From the NCBI RefSeq assembly GCF_037996825.1, contig NZ_JBBNAC010000001.1, positions 496,001 through 560,000 of the forward strand: DNA of 64,000 nucleotides, in the 5' to 3' direction. Position 1 is the first letter of the stretch. The number at the start of each line of letters is the position of its first letter. Position numbers and translations under genes: made by a program. Source of the stretch: Bdellovibrio sp. BCCA (GTDB taxonomy: Bacteria > Bdellovibrionota > Bdellovibrionia > Bdellovibrionales > Bdellovibrionaceae). The notes beneath the pieces are model-generated. The model did no database searches, was not told the origin of the DNA, and worked only from the letters and a program-made list of their open reading frames with translations. Positions 1-9,156 of the stretch are shown piece after piece.

Positions 1-1433
1 GTGACTTTTTTAACGTTCGACCAAAAATCCAAAGAGTGATGGCCTGTGATATCTCCGTGACCGAATTTAGAAGCATTCACGCCACCAAAAGAAAACGGTT
101 CACGAGGAACAGGAACACCGACGTTGACGCCGACCATTCCTGTGGAAGCCATGCGCACGACTTTTTCAGCTAAATTCCCACTGGAAGTGAACACAGAGCA
201 GGCATTGCCGTATTCAACGCTGTTTTCAATTTTCATGGCTTGAGAAATATCTTGGCAGCGGATGATGCTTAAGATGGGCCCAAAGAGTTCCACCTTCGCG
301 ACTTCGCTGTTAGGAGAAACGTTATCTAGAATTGTAGGACCAATCCAGTGTCCGCCTTCCATTCCCGCAGGGGCTTTGGCTTTACGGCCATCTAACAAAA
401 CCTTCGCACCTTCTTGTTCAGCTTTTGCGATGGCTGTATTTAAGAAATCCACTTGGGATTTTGTGATGATCGCACCCATGTCTTTTCCTAGAACCAAAGA
501 GCGTGCGCGCTCTGTGATTTTTTCGATGTGCTTATCGACGTTGCCAACAGCTAACAACACAGCCGCAGCCATACAACGTTGGCCTGCGCATCCTGTGAAC
601 GAGTCACTGATGCCGATGCCAGAAAGTTCTGGATTCGCATCTGGTAAAAGAACAATGTGATTTTTTGCGCCACCAAGGGCAAGAACACGTTTACCCAATT
701 GAGTTCCGCGCTCATAGACTGTCTTGGCAACTTTCGTTGACCCCACGAAGCCAACAGCTTTGACGTTTTTATTGTCGATAATAGCTTCGACAGTTTCTTT
801 TCCACCTTGCAGAACTTGGAAAAGTCCGTCAGGAAGTCCCGCTTCTTTGAGAGCGGCTGCAATTTTTAATGATGTGAGAGGTGTTTTTTCAGAAGGCTTC
901 CAGATGTAAGCATTTCCCAAAGTCAAAGCGATAGGAATCGTCCACATCGGAACCATGGCAGGGAAGTTGAACGGCGTGATATTCGCAACGACACCTAAAG
1001 GCTCGCGACGGTATTCGCAAGAAACTCCACGGGAGACTTCGCTTTTTCCACCGAGGTCCATGTTTTGAAGAGCGATCGCGAATTCCAGAACTTCAATGCC
1101 TTTTAAAAGACCGGCTTTTCCTTCAGCAAAACTTTTTCCAGATTCGGAACTTTTTAAGTGAGCGATTTCATCAAGGTCGCGCATCAGGATTTGACGGAAG
1201 TTGAACATCACTTTCGTGCGCTCTTTCATCGGAACTTCGGCCCACTCTTTTTGCGCAGTCACGGCATCAGAAATTGCGGCGTTCACGTCTTCCGGCGTGG
1301 AGTTAAAGAACTCACCAATTTTTTTTCCAGTGTAGGGGCTGATAACTTCGGTTTTTGTACCGGAGCCTTTTTTAAATTTTCCAGAGACAAAGTTCTGGCA
1401 TTCGATCGGTTGAACAGGGATCTGAACAGTCAT
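1..1433 (-). CDS. mmsA: Methylmalonate-semialdehyde dehydrogenase (CoA-acylating), 3' end cut by window
   Basis: Leftward gene whose start lies at 1433; its stop falls beyond the window edge, leaving about 477 codons. The translation is a full aldehyde dehydrogenase fold: the TPFNFPAMVP segment of the oxyanion Asn, the FVGST NAD-binding turn, the ALGGAKNH segment and the catalytic Cys in GCAGQRCMAAA. The ALGGAKNH form, which lacks the usual catalytic Glu, together with GQRCMA marks the CoA-acylating MmsA/IolA branch rather than ordinary ALDHs. In that family the enzyme turns (methyl)malonate semialdehyde into propionyl- or acetyl-CoA in valine or inositol breakdown. It stands alone here. The 130 bases to the next gene (1434-1563) show nothing clear. 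Confidence 0.9.
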   Translation of the reverse strand, partial: MTVQIPVQPIECQNFVSGKFKKGSGTKTEVISPYTGKKIGEFFNSTPEDVNAAISDAVTAQKEWAEVPMKERTKVMFNFRQILMRDLDEIAHLKSSESGKSFAEGKAGLLKGIEVLEFAIALQNMDLGGKSEVSRGVSCEYRREPLGVVANITPFNFPAMVPMWTIPIALTLGNAYIWKPSEKTPLTSLKIAAALKEAGLPDGLFQVLQGGKETVEAIIDNKNVKAVGFVGSTKVAKTVYERGTQLGKRVLALGGAKNHIVLLPDANPELSGIGISDSFTGCAGQRCMAAAVLLAVGNVDKHIEKITERARSLVLGKDMGAIITKSQVDFLNTAIAKAEQEGAKVLLDGRKAKAPAGMEGGHWIGPTILDNVSPNSEVAKVELFGPILSIIRCQDISQAMKIENSVEYGNACSVFTSSGNLAEKVVRMASTGMVGVNVGVPVPREPFSFGGVNASKFGHGDITGHHSLDFWSNVKKV

Positions 1434-1563
1434 AGTTTTCCTCTTGCCGAAGCAATAAAAACTAGAATGATTGCTCAGCCCCTTAGCTTTGCCAAACGAA
1501 AATGAGTTGCTGTCAGTTTCGTAATGTTGGGGACTTTTTTGATTTTACAAATTTGGACGCAAA

Positions 1564-3771
1564 CTAAAACTGCGTATTTAGCGACTCCAATCTCGCATCG
1601 AAATAATCCGTCACAAGTTCAGAGCTGCCAGTGGTTTTAAGATTCTCGATATCTTCTTGCACAGCCTTAATGACCTTATCGAAATCTAGTGAAATGACCT
1701 GTCCATAAAGCAGTTTCGCTTGCATGTTTTTTTCGAGGTTCGAAATTTTTAAAAGAACATCTCTTTCAAAAACATTTAAGCCACCTTTTTTAGACATGTA
1801 CGTTTCAAGATCCGTGCAGCGATAAGCGACTTCTTTAAGGTTGCAGTGTTCGCGGTCAATGCCGTTCATTTTGCAATTTTTAGATTCGCTGCTTTTGTAG
1901 AAATCAAAAATCTCAGTCGCATTTTGGATCTGATAAGGAGCTGTTTCCATCACCCCGTTTTTTGTAAATCCTTTGCCGTCTCCTAAGTAAGTGTAGCCGT
2001 GCACTTCAGAAAACATAGGAGCGGGAAGAAGTTTTCCGTTTTTGTTGAAACGGCGGAGAGCAACGATATCCCCTTTTTTCATTTCTTCCTTTGAAACCTG
2101 TTTGCATAAAGGCGAATCAATCACGAATGCAAACTCACTTCCTAAAGTGTGGTGAACAGCTTCAGAGATGTTCGCAAGGTACGTTGCTGAGTTCCAGCAA
2201 TTGGGTCCGCCTTTTTTTGCGTAGTTACCAAGAAGGTGGTCGATCTTTCCTTGTAAAAGAGCGGCGTTTAAATCGGCATAACCTTTTGAAAGAACCGGAG
2301 CGGGCGTTGGTAGAACTTGAGCGGTCTTAATGAACAGTTCGCGCACCTCGGAAGCTTTCAGATGAGGAAGCTCGCTCCAGAGTCGTGCAACAAGGTTCAC
2401 CATATAAGGTGTCGCCATGGAAGTTCCGGAGTGAGCGATCAGTCCTCCGCCAAGACTTGCCGCGCTCACTTTTACTCCGGGTGTAAGAATATCAACGCTG
2501 TTCTTTCCGTAATTCGAGAAGTAGGCCATTTTGGCATTTTGCGGAGTCACTTCGCTATAATCCGAAGCATCTAAAGCACCAACTTTAAGAACATTGGGTT
2601 GAGTGAAACTTGCGGGATACTGACGGTTTTTATAGTCGTCGAGATCTTGCTCAGAATTTCCGGAAGCTACAACGAATAACGTATCGGGATTGTTGTCGAT
2701 CATGCGGCTATAGGCTTTGATAGCATCGCGCAGACCTAAGAGGTCTTTGTTATCGCTTGGAAGTCCGATGCTCATGTTCACGACTTTCACTTGATGTTGT
2801 TTTAAGAAAGCGGAAATACGATCAACATAAGCTGCTTGCGTGTAGTCGCCAGCAAAACCAATGAGCGCAGCATTATCAAGACCACGAATGGCGATATGAG
2901 CCACGTGAGTTCCATGAGAAAGGGGGCGGTTGTCTTTTTGAAACCCCGTGGAGGATTCTGTTGGGAGGCCTATGTTGCGAACTTGCTCCCATCCAAAGTT
3001 ATCATCGACCCAACCGTTTTTATCGTTATCGATACCATCAATAGGATCGTTGGGATTATTCCACCACTTCGCCACCAAGGCCTCGTGGTTATAATCAAAA
3101 CCTGAATCAATAATGGCGATCAAAAATTTATTTGAGTTTTCTCTTTGGCGTTTTAAAATCTCGATTTCTTTTTCTGATTTGCCTTGGGCGCGCAGAGTTT
3201 TTACGAGGTCGTAGGGTTCATACATAGAGAATTGGGAGATGATTTTCCCTTGGGCATTTTTTTCGACGAAGGCATAAGGCTTTTCTTCATTGTCTTTGTA
3301 TGAAAAGAAGACTGAAGAAACCAATTGATTTTTGTCGTTCAGATAATCTTTTTTAAGAATGCGAAAAGGTTTTTTAGTTTCGTAGTTTTCGATGTACTCA
3401 AACTTGTAGGGGATTTCTTCCGTGTAAACCCAGCGGCGTAAGCGTACTGAATTTTCAGTCGTGTCGTTCTTCTCGTTAAGACCGGTCCACTCTTCTTGCC
3501 ATTTGATTTGTCCAAAAGATTCTTTTTCAACGGAGATATTGGCCTTGATCACATGGCCTGGTTCTGGATACTGATAGCGTTGCCATGACGTGAAAATTCC
3601 ATCCGTGCTATAGAAGCGTTGTTCAACAAGCTGACTGTCTTGATAGTAAGATTCGTTGGCGGTGTTGCCGTTGGCGAATTTTTCTTTTTTAACTTCGACG
3701 GCGGCGTAAAGATGTTCCTGTCCCAAAATGAGAAAACTTAGAAGAACTTGGAAAAAGATTTTCAAAGTCAC
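1564..3771 (-). CDS. Secreted subtilisin-like serine protease (S8 family)
   Basis: 735 residues with a GTG start preceded by a GAGGTG ribosome site. An N-terminal signal peptide (about residues 1-24) points to export. Residues 25-210 form a poorly conserved region with repeats of the type YxDSQLVEQRFY that recall MORN-like repeats. The S8 domain runs from about 215 to 490, with Asp222 in IDSGFDYNHE, His286 in SHGTHVA, the oxyanion Asn of VASGNS and Ser451 in SGTSMATP, so the triad is complete. A 240-residue C-terminal extension with several Cys has no family I recognise. A degradative or processing role during predation is plausible but inferred. Confidence 0.9.
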   Translation of the reverse strand: MTLKIFFQVLLSFLILGQEHLYAAVEVKKEKFANGNTANESYYQDSQLVEQRFYSTDGIFTSWQRYQYPEPGHVIKANISVEKESFGQIKWQEEWTGLNEKNDTTENSVRLRRWVYTEEIPYKFEYIENYETKKPFRILKKDYLNDKNQLVSSVFFSYKDNEEKPYAFVEKNAQGKIISQFSMYEPYDLVKTLRAQGKSEKEIEILKRQRENSNKFLIAIIDSGFDYNHEALVAKWWNNPNDPIDGIDNDKNGWVDDNFGWEQVRNIGLPTESSTGFQKDNRPLSHGTHVAHIAIRGLDNAALIGFAGDYTQAAYVDRISAFLKQHQVKVVNMSIGLPSDNKDLLGLRDAIKAYSRMIDNNPDTLFVVASGNSEQDLDDYKNRQYPASFTQPNVLKVGALDASDYSEVTPQNAKMAYFSNYGKNSVDILTPGVKVSAASLGGGLIAHSGTSMATPYMVNLVARLWSELPHLKASEVRELFIKTAQVLPTPAPVLSKGYADLNAALLQGKIDHLLGNYAKKGGPNCWNSATYLANISEAVHHTLGSEFAFVIDSPLCKQVSKEEMKKGDIVALRRFNKNGKLLPAPMFSEVHGYTYLGDGKGFTKNGVMETAPYQIQNATEIFDFYKSSESKNCKMNGIDREHCNLKEVAYRCTDLETYMSKKGGLNVFERDVLLKISNLEKNMQAKLLYGQVISLDFDKVIKAVQEDIENLKTTGSSELVTDYFDARLESLNTQF

Positions 3772-3796
3772 AGGACACCTCTTTCGTTAATGAAAA

Positions 3797-3808
3797 CGAT
3801 TGCAATCG
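3797..3808. promoter_or_regulatory. 12-base perfect palindrome upstream of the protease gene
   Basis: CGATTGCAATCG lies 26 bases upstream of the GTG start of the S8 protease. Its size and symmetry suit a dimeric repressor operator, but no matching regulator is in the window. Confidence 0.3.
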
Positions 3809-3843
3809 AGGTGCCCTTACAGAGGGAAATAAGGGGATTTGGA

Positions 3844-3883
3844 GGCCTGCTCCTGTCTAGGGATCAGACAGGGGACCAAGGCC
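3844..3883. repeat. Two-part hairpin between peroxidase and protease genes
   Basis: Outer arms GGCCT/AGGCC enclose an inner stem CCTGTCT/AGACAGG with a 7-base loop. It lies just past the stop of the leftward peroxidase gene. There is no T-run on either strand, so it is a weak terminator or an mRNA-stabilising hairpin. Confidence 0.5.
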
Positions 3884-3909
3884 GACACTTCGTTCTTGAA
3901 ACGAACTTG

Positions 3910-4395
3910 TTAAGCCAAAGCTTTTTGAATATCGTCAGCGATGTTTTTAGGCTCTTCTTGAGGAGCATAACGTTTCAAAACTTTCCCGTTACGTCCCACC
4001 AAAAACTTTGTGAAGTTCCACTTAATCATCTCAGTCCCAAGAAGTCCCGGAGCGGACTCTTTCAACCATTGATAAAGAGGATCGGCATTGTCGCCGTTCA
4101 CATCCACTTTCGCCATCACGGGAAATTTCACGCCATAGTTGAGTTGGCAGAACTCTTGGATCTCACTGTTGTTGCCGGGCTCTTGCGCTCCGAACTGGTT
4201 GCAAGGAAAACCAAGAACAGTGAAGCCTTGATCTTTGAATTTTTCATAAAGCTCTTCAAGGCCCTTGTACTGAGGAGTGAAACCGCACTTGCTCGCGACA
4301 TTCACGATAAGAACGGCTTGGTCTTTGTATTTATCGAGAGAAACCTGTGAACCGTCGGCACCTTTGACTGAAAATGATTGAAGAGTTTTTTCCAT
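3910..4395 (-). CDS. Glutathione peroxidase-family thiol peroxidase
   Basis: 161 residues from the ATG at 4395, chosen because AAAGGAG lies 8 bases upstream; an upstream in-frame ATG has no ribosome site. The peroxidatic residue is Cys37 ([10 protein letters not shown]), a Cys rather than selenocysteine. Gln71 lies in NQFGAQEPG and Trp126-Asn127 in KWNFTKF, completing the catalytic tetrad. Cys83 in EFCQLNYG is placed like the resolving Cys of thioredoxin-dependent GPx proteins, so thioredoxin rather than glutathione is the likely reductant (inference). No signal peptide is seen, so it probably detoxifies hydroperoxides in the cytoplasm. It is transcribed away from the Cys/Gly-rich gene at 4661. 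Confidence 0.9.
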   Translation of the reverse strand: MEKTLQSFSVKGADGSQVSLDKYKDQAVLIVNVASKCGFTPQYKGLEELYEKFKDQGFTVLGFPCNQFGAQEPGNNSEIQEFCQLNYGVKFPVMAKVDVNGDNADPLYQWLKESAPGLLGTEMIKWNFTKFLVGRNGKVLKRYAPQEEPKNIADDIQKALA

Positions 4396-4625
4396 GATGA
4401 GCTCCTTTACCCGAAACTTTTTAAAAACCTCAAAGTGATTCGACATCAACCTGCAAAAAATGAAAAGAGAAAATGCTTAGAGGCCGTCGAATTATTGTGA
4501 GGTTGTTTGCGGTACAAATTAATATTTGCATGGGAACGCAGTTTCAGAATGAGACATTGAGCTGAAAAAGAGGCGGTGAATACAAGATCGTCCTCACTAA
4601 ATCATGAGAAAGATTTGTGAGTCTG

Positions 4626-4653
4626 TTTAGGAAACTAGCCTTAGTGCCGATAA
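4626..4653 (+). promoter_or_regulatory. Sigma-28-like promoter abutting the start codon
   Basis: A perfect FliA-type -10 box GCCGATAA at 4646-4653 ends 7 bases before the ATG at 4661. The -35 region (TTTAGGAA, 12-base spacer) is only a partial match to TAAAGTTT. No ribosome site fits between the box and the ATG. Confidence 0.55.
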
Positions 4654-4660
4654 GCTTACC

Positions 4661-6211
4661 ATGGGGAAAAAGGTATTTTTGGCATTCACCCTCCTTAGCG
4701 TATCGCTTTGGTCCTTGCAGGAAGTGCAGGCGGCGGATCCTTTTTTGGGCTGCAAGTACTTCTGTGAAAGCCAGTACAACCCCACGCTGAACCCTAAAGG
4801 TTATGACAACTGTCTCGTGCAAACTCAGATGGAAGGCTATTGCGGAAGCAAGCCAAGCACTGGACGGACAACAACGCCAGCGGCTGATGCGCGAAATGTT
4901 CCTGCGACAAATCAACAACAACAACAGCAAACACAAAATCAAAATGCTCAAGCGTCACAATGCCAGACGCAGTTTGCTCAGCTTTATCAACAATGTGAAA
5001 CCAAACTTTCAGAAACGGACAGCACTTGTGATGAAAAAAACGATGCGGGGATGAACTCTGTTTCTGCGACGGCCTCGCAAGTGGCGTTGATGATGGGACA
5101 ACAGACGTCGGCCAGCATTCAAGCTGCGTGTTCAAAAATGGCTGATATTTCTCAGGCTGCGAATGGTGCGGTGGCTGCTTATCGCTTGATGTGCAGCGGG
5201 GCCATCAAAGACTGTCGCTCGGCGTGCGCGGATCTTGTGAACTTTTCTAAATCCAACTCGAATTGTTTTGTGAATTCTCCCTCGGGTAACATTGATTTAC
5301 CAAATGTCTCTGAGAGCGCGCGCCAAATCACTCTCCAACTTCGCAATCAAAACAGTCTTGCGATGGTTTCCTCGGCCGAAGCCATTGCGGGTCGTTGTAA
5401 CAATTACGATGCGAAGATGAATGAGGCGCAACAGGCCATTCAAAACTATGGCATGACAGCGGCCAACGCCAGTCAGTGCGCGCAACTTTCTAAAGGAACA
5501 ACGACCGCCGTTCCGGAATATTGCAAAGCAAATCCAACAGCGGTCGGCTGCAATCCAGCAGCACCTGTTGACTGTACAAATCCTAAAGAGGCCACTAGTA
5601 ATAAAGTCTGCGTTTGCTCCGTAAATCCTCATGATCCGATGTGTTCAAATTCGCAAAAGGCCATTTCAGATGGTGGCAATACAAGTCTGATTGATTCTTC
5701 TTCGCGCGTTGCAAGTGGTGGCTCGGAAGACTTCTCTGGAGATTTACCCAATCTTCCACCCGTGATGCCGGGAAAACCTTTTTCGGATGGTTCTGGTCAA
5801 GCGGTGGATGGCAGTCAAGGCGGCGGGACCCTTTCTGCTACAGGCACTGGTTCTGGTGCTGGAAATGCGGGAGCGAAGACAGGAACTTCAGCAGAAGGTG
5901 CCAGTGGTGCCGCGAATTCTCATGATGTGTTGAGTGGATATTATGGTGGTGGCGGCAGTGGTTACAAAGGCAGTTACGGAAGTGGTGATGGAAGTGCAGG
6001 CTCTCGCGGAGTTGCCGTGCAAAACACAGGAGCCACTGCAAACTCTGGAGGACCAGATCTTCGCCAATTTTTACCGGGAGGAAAATATGATCCTCGTGCG
6101 CGAGGACTTGCCGGAGCTGCAGGGCCTGATGGAATCACGGGACCACATTCAGATATTTGGCAGAAAATTCAGAACAGATATCAAGTGGTAAGGCCTTCAT
6201 TGGTGCCATAG
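4661..6211 (+). CDS. Secreted Cys-rich/Gly-rich protein, first of a tandem pair
   Basis: 516 residues of unknown function. A signal peptide (about 1-24, cut after VQA) is followed by a Cys-rich segment, a Gln/Asn-rich linker, a helical Cys-containing core (about 100-340, with MMGQQTSASIQAAC) and a Gly/Ser-rich tail from about 345. The C-terminus has a conserved block, GPDGITGPHS then IWQKIQNRYQV, nearly identical in the paralogue at 6279. The regular Cys spacing suggests disulfide bonds and an exported location. I know no named domain for it. A FliA-like box directly upstream and no ribosome site suggest a leaderless transcript. Confidence 0.8.
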   Translation: MGKKVFLAFTLLSVSLWSLQEVQAADPFLGCKYFCESQYNPTLNPKGYDNCLVQTQMEGYCGSKPSTGRTTTPAADARNVPATNQQQQQQTQNQNAQASQCQTQFAQLYQQCETKLSETDSTCDEKNDAGMNSVSATASQVALMMGQQTSASIQAACSKMADISQAANGAVAAYRLMCSGAIKDCRSACADLVNFSKSNSNCFVNSPSGNIDLPNVSESARQITLQLRNQNSLAMVSSAEAIAGRCNNYDAKMNEAQQAIQNYGMTAANASQCAQLSKGTTTAVPEYCKANPTAVGCNPAAPVDCTNPKEATSNKVCVCSVNPHDPMCSNSQKAISDGGNTSLIDSSSRVASGGSEDFSGDLPNLPPVMPGKPFSDGSGQAVDGSQGGGTLSATGTGSGAGNAGAKTGTSAEGASGAANSHDVLSGYYGGGGSGYKGSYGSGDGSAGSRGVAVQNTGATANSGGPDLRQFLPGGKYDPRARGLAGAAGPDGITGPHSDIWQKIQNRYQVVRPSLVP

Positions 6212-6242
6212 CGTCTCACCTTGAGACACGGTTATACTTTTG

Positions 6243-6270
6243 TAAAGTTGCGGACGGATCGATCCGATAT
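6243..6270 (+). promoter_or_regulatory. Sigma-28-like promoter for the second Cys/Gly-rich gene
   Basis: TAAAGTTG at 6243-6250 matches the FliA -35 consensus TAAAGTTT at 7 of 8 positions. After a 12-base spacer, TCCGATAT at 6263-6270 matches the -10 GCCGATAA at six positions. The box ends 8 bases before the ATG at 6279, and there is no Shine-Dalgarno sequence. Confidence 0.65.
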
Positions 6271-6278
6271 GTACAAAC

Positions 6279-7958
6279 ATGGGAATGATTCGTTCGCTAG
6301 CGATCCACTTCGTCTTTTTTTTCACTCTGATAATCAGCTTCGGAATGCAAGCGCATGCACAGCAGACTTGCGGTGCTCAGACTTGTGGAGAAGGGTATCA
6401 GTGTAACGTTAAGAACAATCCATTTTCAGCAACAGTTTATAGATGCGAACCCATTCCCGGTTTTGATCTTCAAGCCAGTCGAGCACTCAGCAGCTGTCAG
6501 GCTAGTTGTACTCAAGAAGGTTATACTTGCCACGCCGACAATTCAGAACGAACCAGTTATTCTTGCAGACCCGTTGCGGGTTCAGAGAATAGATGTTCTG
6601 GACCCTGCCGAGGCGGAGGCTCTCAAGTTTTAGTGAATGGTAAGTGTGAATGTCCAGGGGACAATAACAATCGCTGTCCTGGTGGATGTCAGTCTGGTTG
6701 GGAGTGCGCTGCGGATGACAATACTCAATCAGGATATGCGTGCCGACCCAGTCAAAGTCAGAACTCTGCATCTTGCGTTCAACAGTATCAACAGTTGAAA
6801 CAAAAATGTGACAGTGAATACAGTGACGCTTCTTATACTTGCGATGAAAAAAATGATTCCGGTATGGCTGATGTCACCAACACCGGTGCGCAGTTAGCTT
6901 TGATGATGGGTCAACAAACGTCTGCAAGTATTCAGGCGGCGTGTTCAAGAATGGCGGACTTCACTCAAGCGGCCAACGGAGCGCTTGCGGCTTACCGTAT
7001 GACTTGCAATGTCTCTATCAATAGTTGTAAGTCAGCTTGTTCCGATGCGAAATCTTATCTGACTCAAAACCTTCAATGTGTTTCTGAAAACAATCAAGCA
7101 ACAGCATCGAACTTATTGTCCGCTGCCGATGATTCCGTGAAAAAATGCGGTAACTTCGATTCAAAAATGAATCAAGCGCAACAGGCGATTCAAAACTATG
7201 GTGCGACTTCAGCAAATGCTTCTCAATGTGCTTCATTGACGTCGGGAACTTCAGGTCAGGTGACGGAGTTCTGTAAAGCAAATCCAACACACGTGAGTTG
7301 TAAAACAGCGGGCCCTGTCGACTGCTCGAATCCGACAGAAGCAACGACGAACAAAGTCTGCGTGTGTATTAAAAATCCGAACGATCCTATGTGTGGTGTT
7401 GCTCAAAAAGCGGGTGGCGACGCAGTGGGAACTCCGGGCACTATTGATTCTTCGTCTCGTCTAGCAAGTGGTAACAACAGCGCTCCAGATTTCGGTGGTG
7501 ATATTCCAGGTCTTCCATCAATCACTCCAGGAAAACCTTCATCAGGAAGTGATCATGGTGTTGATGGCAGTCAAGGCGGCGGCACTTTGAGTGGCGGTGG
7601 CTCGGGTGGTTCCGCCGGAGGTCCTTCTTCGGGCGGAGGCGGTGGCGCTGCAGCCTCTGAAGATAAATCTGTCTTAGGCGGATTCTACGGTGGCGGAAGC
7701 GGCGGCCGATTTGGTGGCGGCTCTTACGGCGGAGGAAGCGGCGGTGATGGTCGTGGTGTTGGCGTCGGCGGTGCTAATGGTGCAGCGGGAACTCCAGGTG
7801 GACCTGATCTTAGAAAGTTTTTGCCAGGTGGTCAGTTCGATCCAAAGCGTGGCATTTCCGGAATGGGTGGCCCTGATGGAATTACAGGACCGCATTCAAA
7901 TATTTGGCAGAAGATTCAAAACCGTTATCAGGTGATGAGTCCGACTCTGCTTCCTTAA
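6279..7958 (+). CDS. Secreted Cys-rich/Gly-rich protein, second of a tandem pair
   Basis: 559 residues, paralogous to the gene ending 67 bases upstream. It has a signal peptide (about 1-28, ending AHA). A longer N-terminal Cys-rich region (about 30-165) with repeated CxxxCxxxGYxC-type motifs is absent from its neighbour. The shared helical core contains TCDEKND and MMGQQTSASIQAAC, followed by a very Gly-rich tail and the shared C-terminal block IWQKIQNRYQV. Tandem duplication followed by divergence of the N-terminus is the simplest reading. Function unknown; an exported structural or surface role is likely. It has its own FliA-like promoter, so it need not be co-transcribed with the first copy. 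It ends 10 bases from the convergent lysC. Confidence 0.8.
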   Translation: MGMIRSLAIHFVFFFTLIISFGMQAHAQQTCGAQTCGEGYQCNVKNNPFSATVYRCEPIPGFDLQASRALSSCQASCTQEGYTCHADNSERTSYSCRPVAGSENRCSGPCRGGGSQVLVNGKCECPGDNNNRCPGGCQSGWECAADDNTQSGYACRPSQSQNSASCVQQYQQLKQKCDSEYSDASYTCDEKNDSGMADVTNTGAQLALMMGQQTSASIQAACSRMADFTQAANGALAAYRMTCNVSINSCKSACSDAKSYLTQNLQCVSENNQATASNLLSAADDSVKKCGNFDSKMNQAQQAIQNYGATSANASQCASLTSGTSGQVTEFCKANPTHVSCKTAGPVDCSNPTEATTNKVCVCIKNPNDPMCGVAQKAGGDAVGTPGTIDSSSRLASGNNSAPDFGGDIPGLPSITPGKPSSGSDHGVDGSQGGGTLSGGGSGGSAGGPSSGGGGGAAASEDKSVLGGFYGGGSGGRFGGGSYGGGSGGDGRGVGVGGANGAAGTPGGPDLRKFLPGGQFDPKRGISGMGGPDGITGPHSNIWQKIQNRYQVMSPTLLP

Positions 7959-7968
7959 TGTCTAATTC

Positions 7969-9156
7969 TTAAATCAATTGGTGCAGGCTTTCGATCACTT
8001 GTTTGCGGATCGGAGCCTCGACTAGAACAGTGACACTCATCGCACTCATCATCAATTTGTGACTGTGCAGCTGTCGATCTGCCAAGACATTTAAAACTTG
8101 TTGAGTGATTTCAGGTGACGTTGCGCCTGTGCAAGTCACTGTCACTGTGGAGAAATCTGTTGGTAAGAGAGAAAATTGCGGATGGTTCTGCAATTCTTTT
8201 TTAATCGCCTGAACGATTTCTTGAGGACCGGTGAGAAGCATTTCCAATTTATCCGCATTCATCTCGCAGTGAAGAAGCTGCGGGAAGGCGATTTGTTTTT
8301 GATCAAACAAAGTTTGTAGTTCTTTAAGAGCCTTCGCCGGATTTTTTTCTTTCGAAAGAATTCCTAAAACCATTTCATGAGAATTTAAAGAGAGTGCTTT
8401 GCAGGATTCAAACATATTCAATCCTTTTTTAACAAGAGTGCCGTCAGAAGTTTTATTAGAAGCCGGGCCGATGTACAAAGTGACATTGCGAAGTTTTGCA
8501 AGTTCTACAGAGCGGTAGTGCAAAACTTTGGCGCCCCAGAAAGTCATTTCCATCAATTGATCGTAATTCAATTCTTGCAGAGGTCTTGCTGTTTTGACGA
8601 TATTCGGATCAGCAGTAAATACAGCAGGAACGTCTTTCAAGATTTCACAGCGATCGGCATTAAAAGACGCCGCCATGGCAACCGCCGAAGTGTCGGAACC
8701 TCCGCGACCCAAAGTTGTGATTTCTTTTGTCGCCGGAGACACACCTTGAAAACCTGCAAGGATCACAACCTTGTCGGTCTTCAACGATTCTTCCACACGG
8801 AAAGGCTTTACGTCTTTGATGAAAGCATTAACGTGAGAGTCATCAGTAAAGATTCCAGCTTGGCTTCCTGTAAAACTGATGGCAGGGCAGCCAAGATCGT
8901 TCAGCGCCATGCTCATGAGCGACATACTGATTCGTTCGCCGACTGTAAGAAGCATATCCATTTCACGGCGTTGGGGATGAGAAGAAACTTGATTAGCTAA
9001 ATCAATCAGTGAGTTTGTGGTTTTACCCATGGCACTCACAACGACGATCAAAGAATTTTCTTTTGATTGATTCGCGACTCTGGCGGCAACAGATCTGATT
9101 TTTTCAGGATCTGCGAGAGTAGCGCCGCCATATTTTTGCACGATCAAGGGTTTCAT
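7969..9156 (-). CDS. lysC: Aspartate kinase
   Basis: 395 residues. It phosphorylates L-aspartate in the first step of lysine, threonine and methionine synthesis, and also feeds diaminopimelate for peptidoglycan. The kinase domain (about 1-230) shows KYGGATL at the N-terminus, TLGRGGSDTSAVA, and VFTADPNIV. The remaining 150 residues look like the paired ACT domains that carry feedback inhibition. Its ATG overlaps the TGA of the lytic transglycosylase gene (ATGA at 9153-9156), implying translational coupling. There is no sign of fusion to homoserine dehydrogenase. Confidence 0.93.
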   Translation of the reverse strand: MKPLIVQKYGGATLADPEKIRSVAARVANQSKENSLIVVVSAMGKTTNSLIDLANQVSSHPQRREMDMLLTVGERISMSLMSMALNDLGCPAISFTGSQAGIFTDDSHVNAFIKDVKPFRVEESLKTDKVVILAGFQGVSPATKEITTLGRGGSDTSAVAMAASFNADRCEILKDVPAVFTADPNIVKTARPLQELNYDQLMEMTFWGAKVLHYRSVELAKLRNVTLYIGPASNKTSDGTLVKKGLNMFESCKALSLNSHEMVLGILSKEKNPAKALKELQTLFDQKQIAFPQLLHCEMNADKLEMLLTGPQEIVQAIKKELQNHPQFSLLPTDFSTVTVTCTGATSPEITQQVLNVLADRQLHSHKLMMSAMSVTVLVEAPIRKQVIESLHQLI

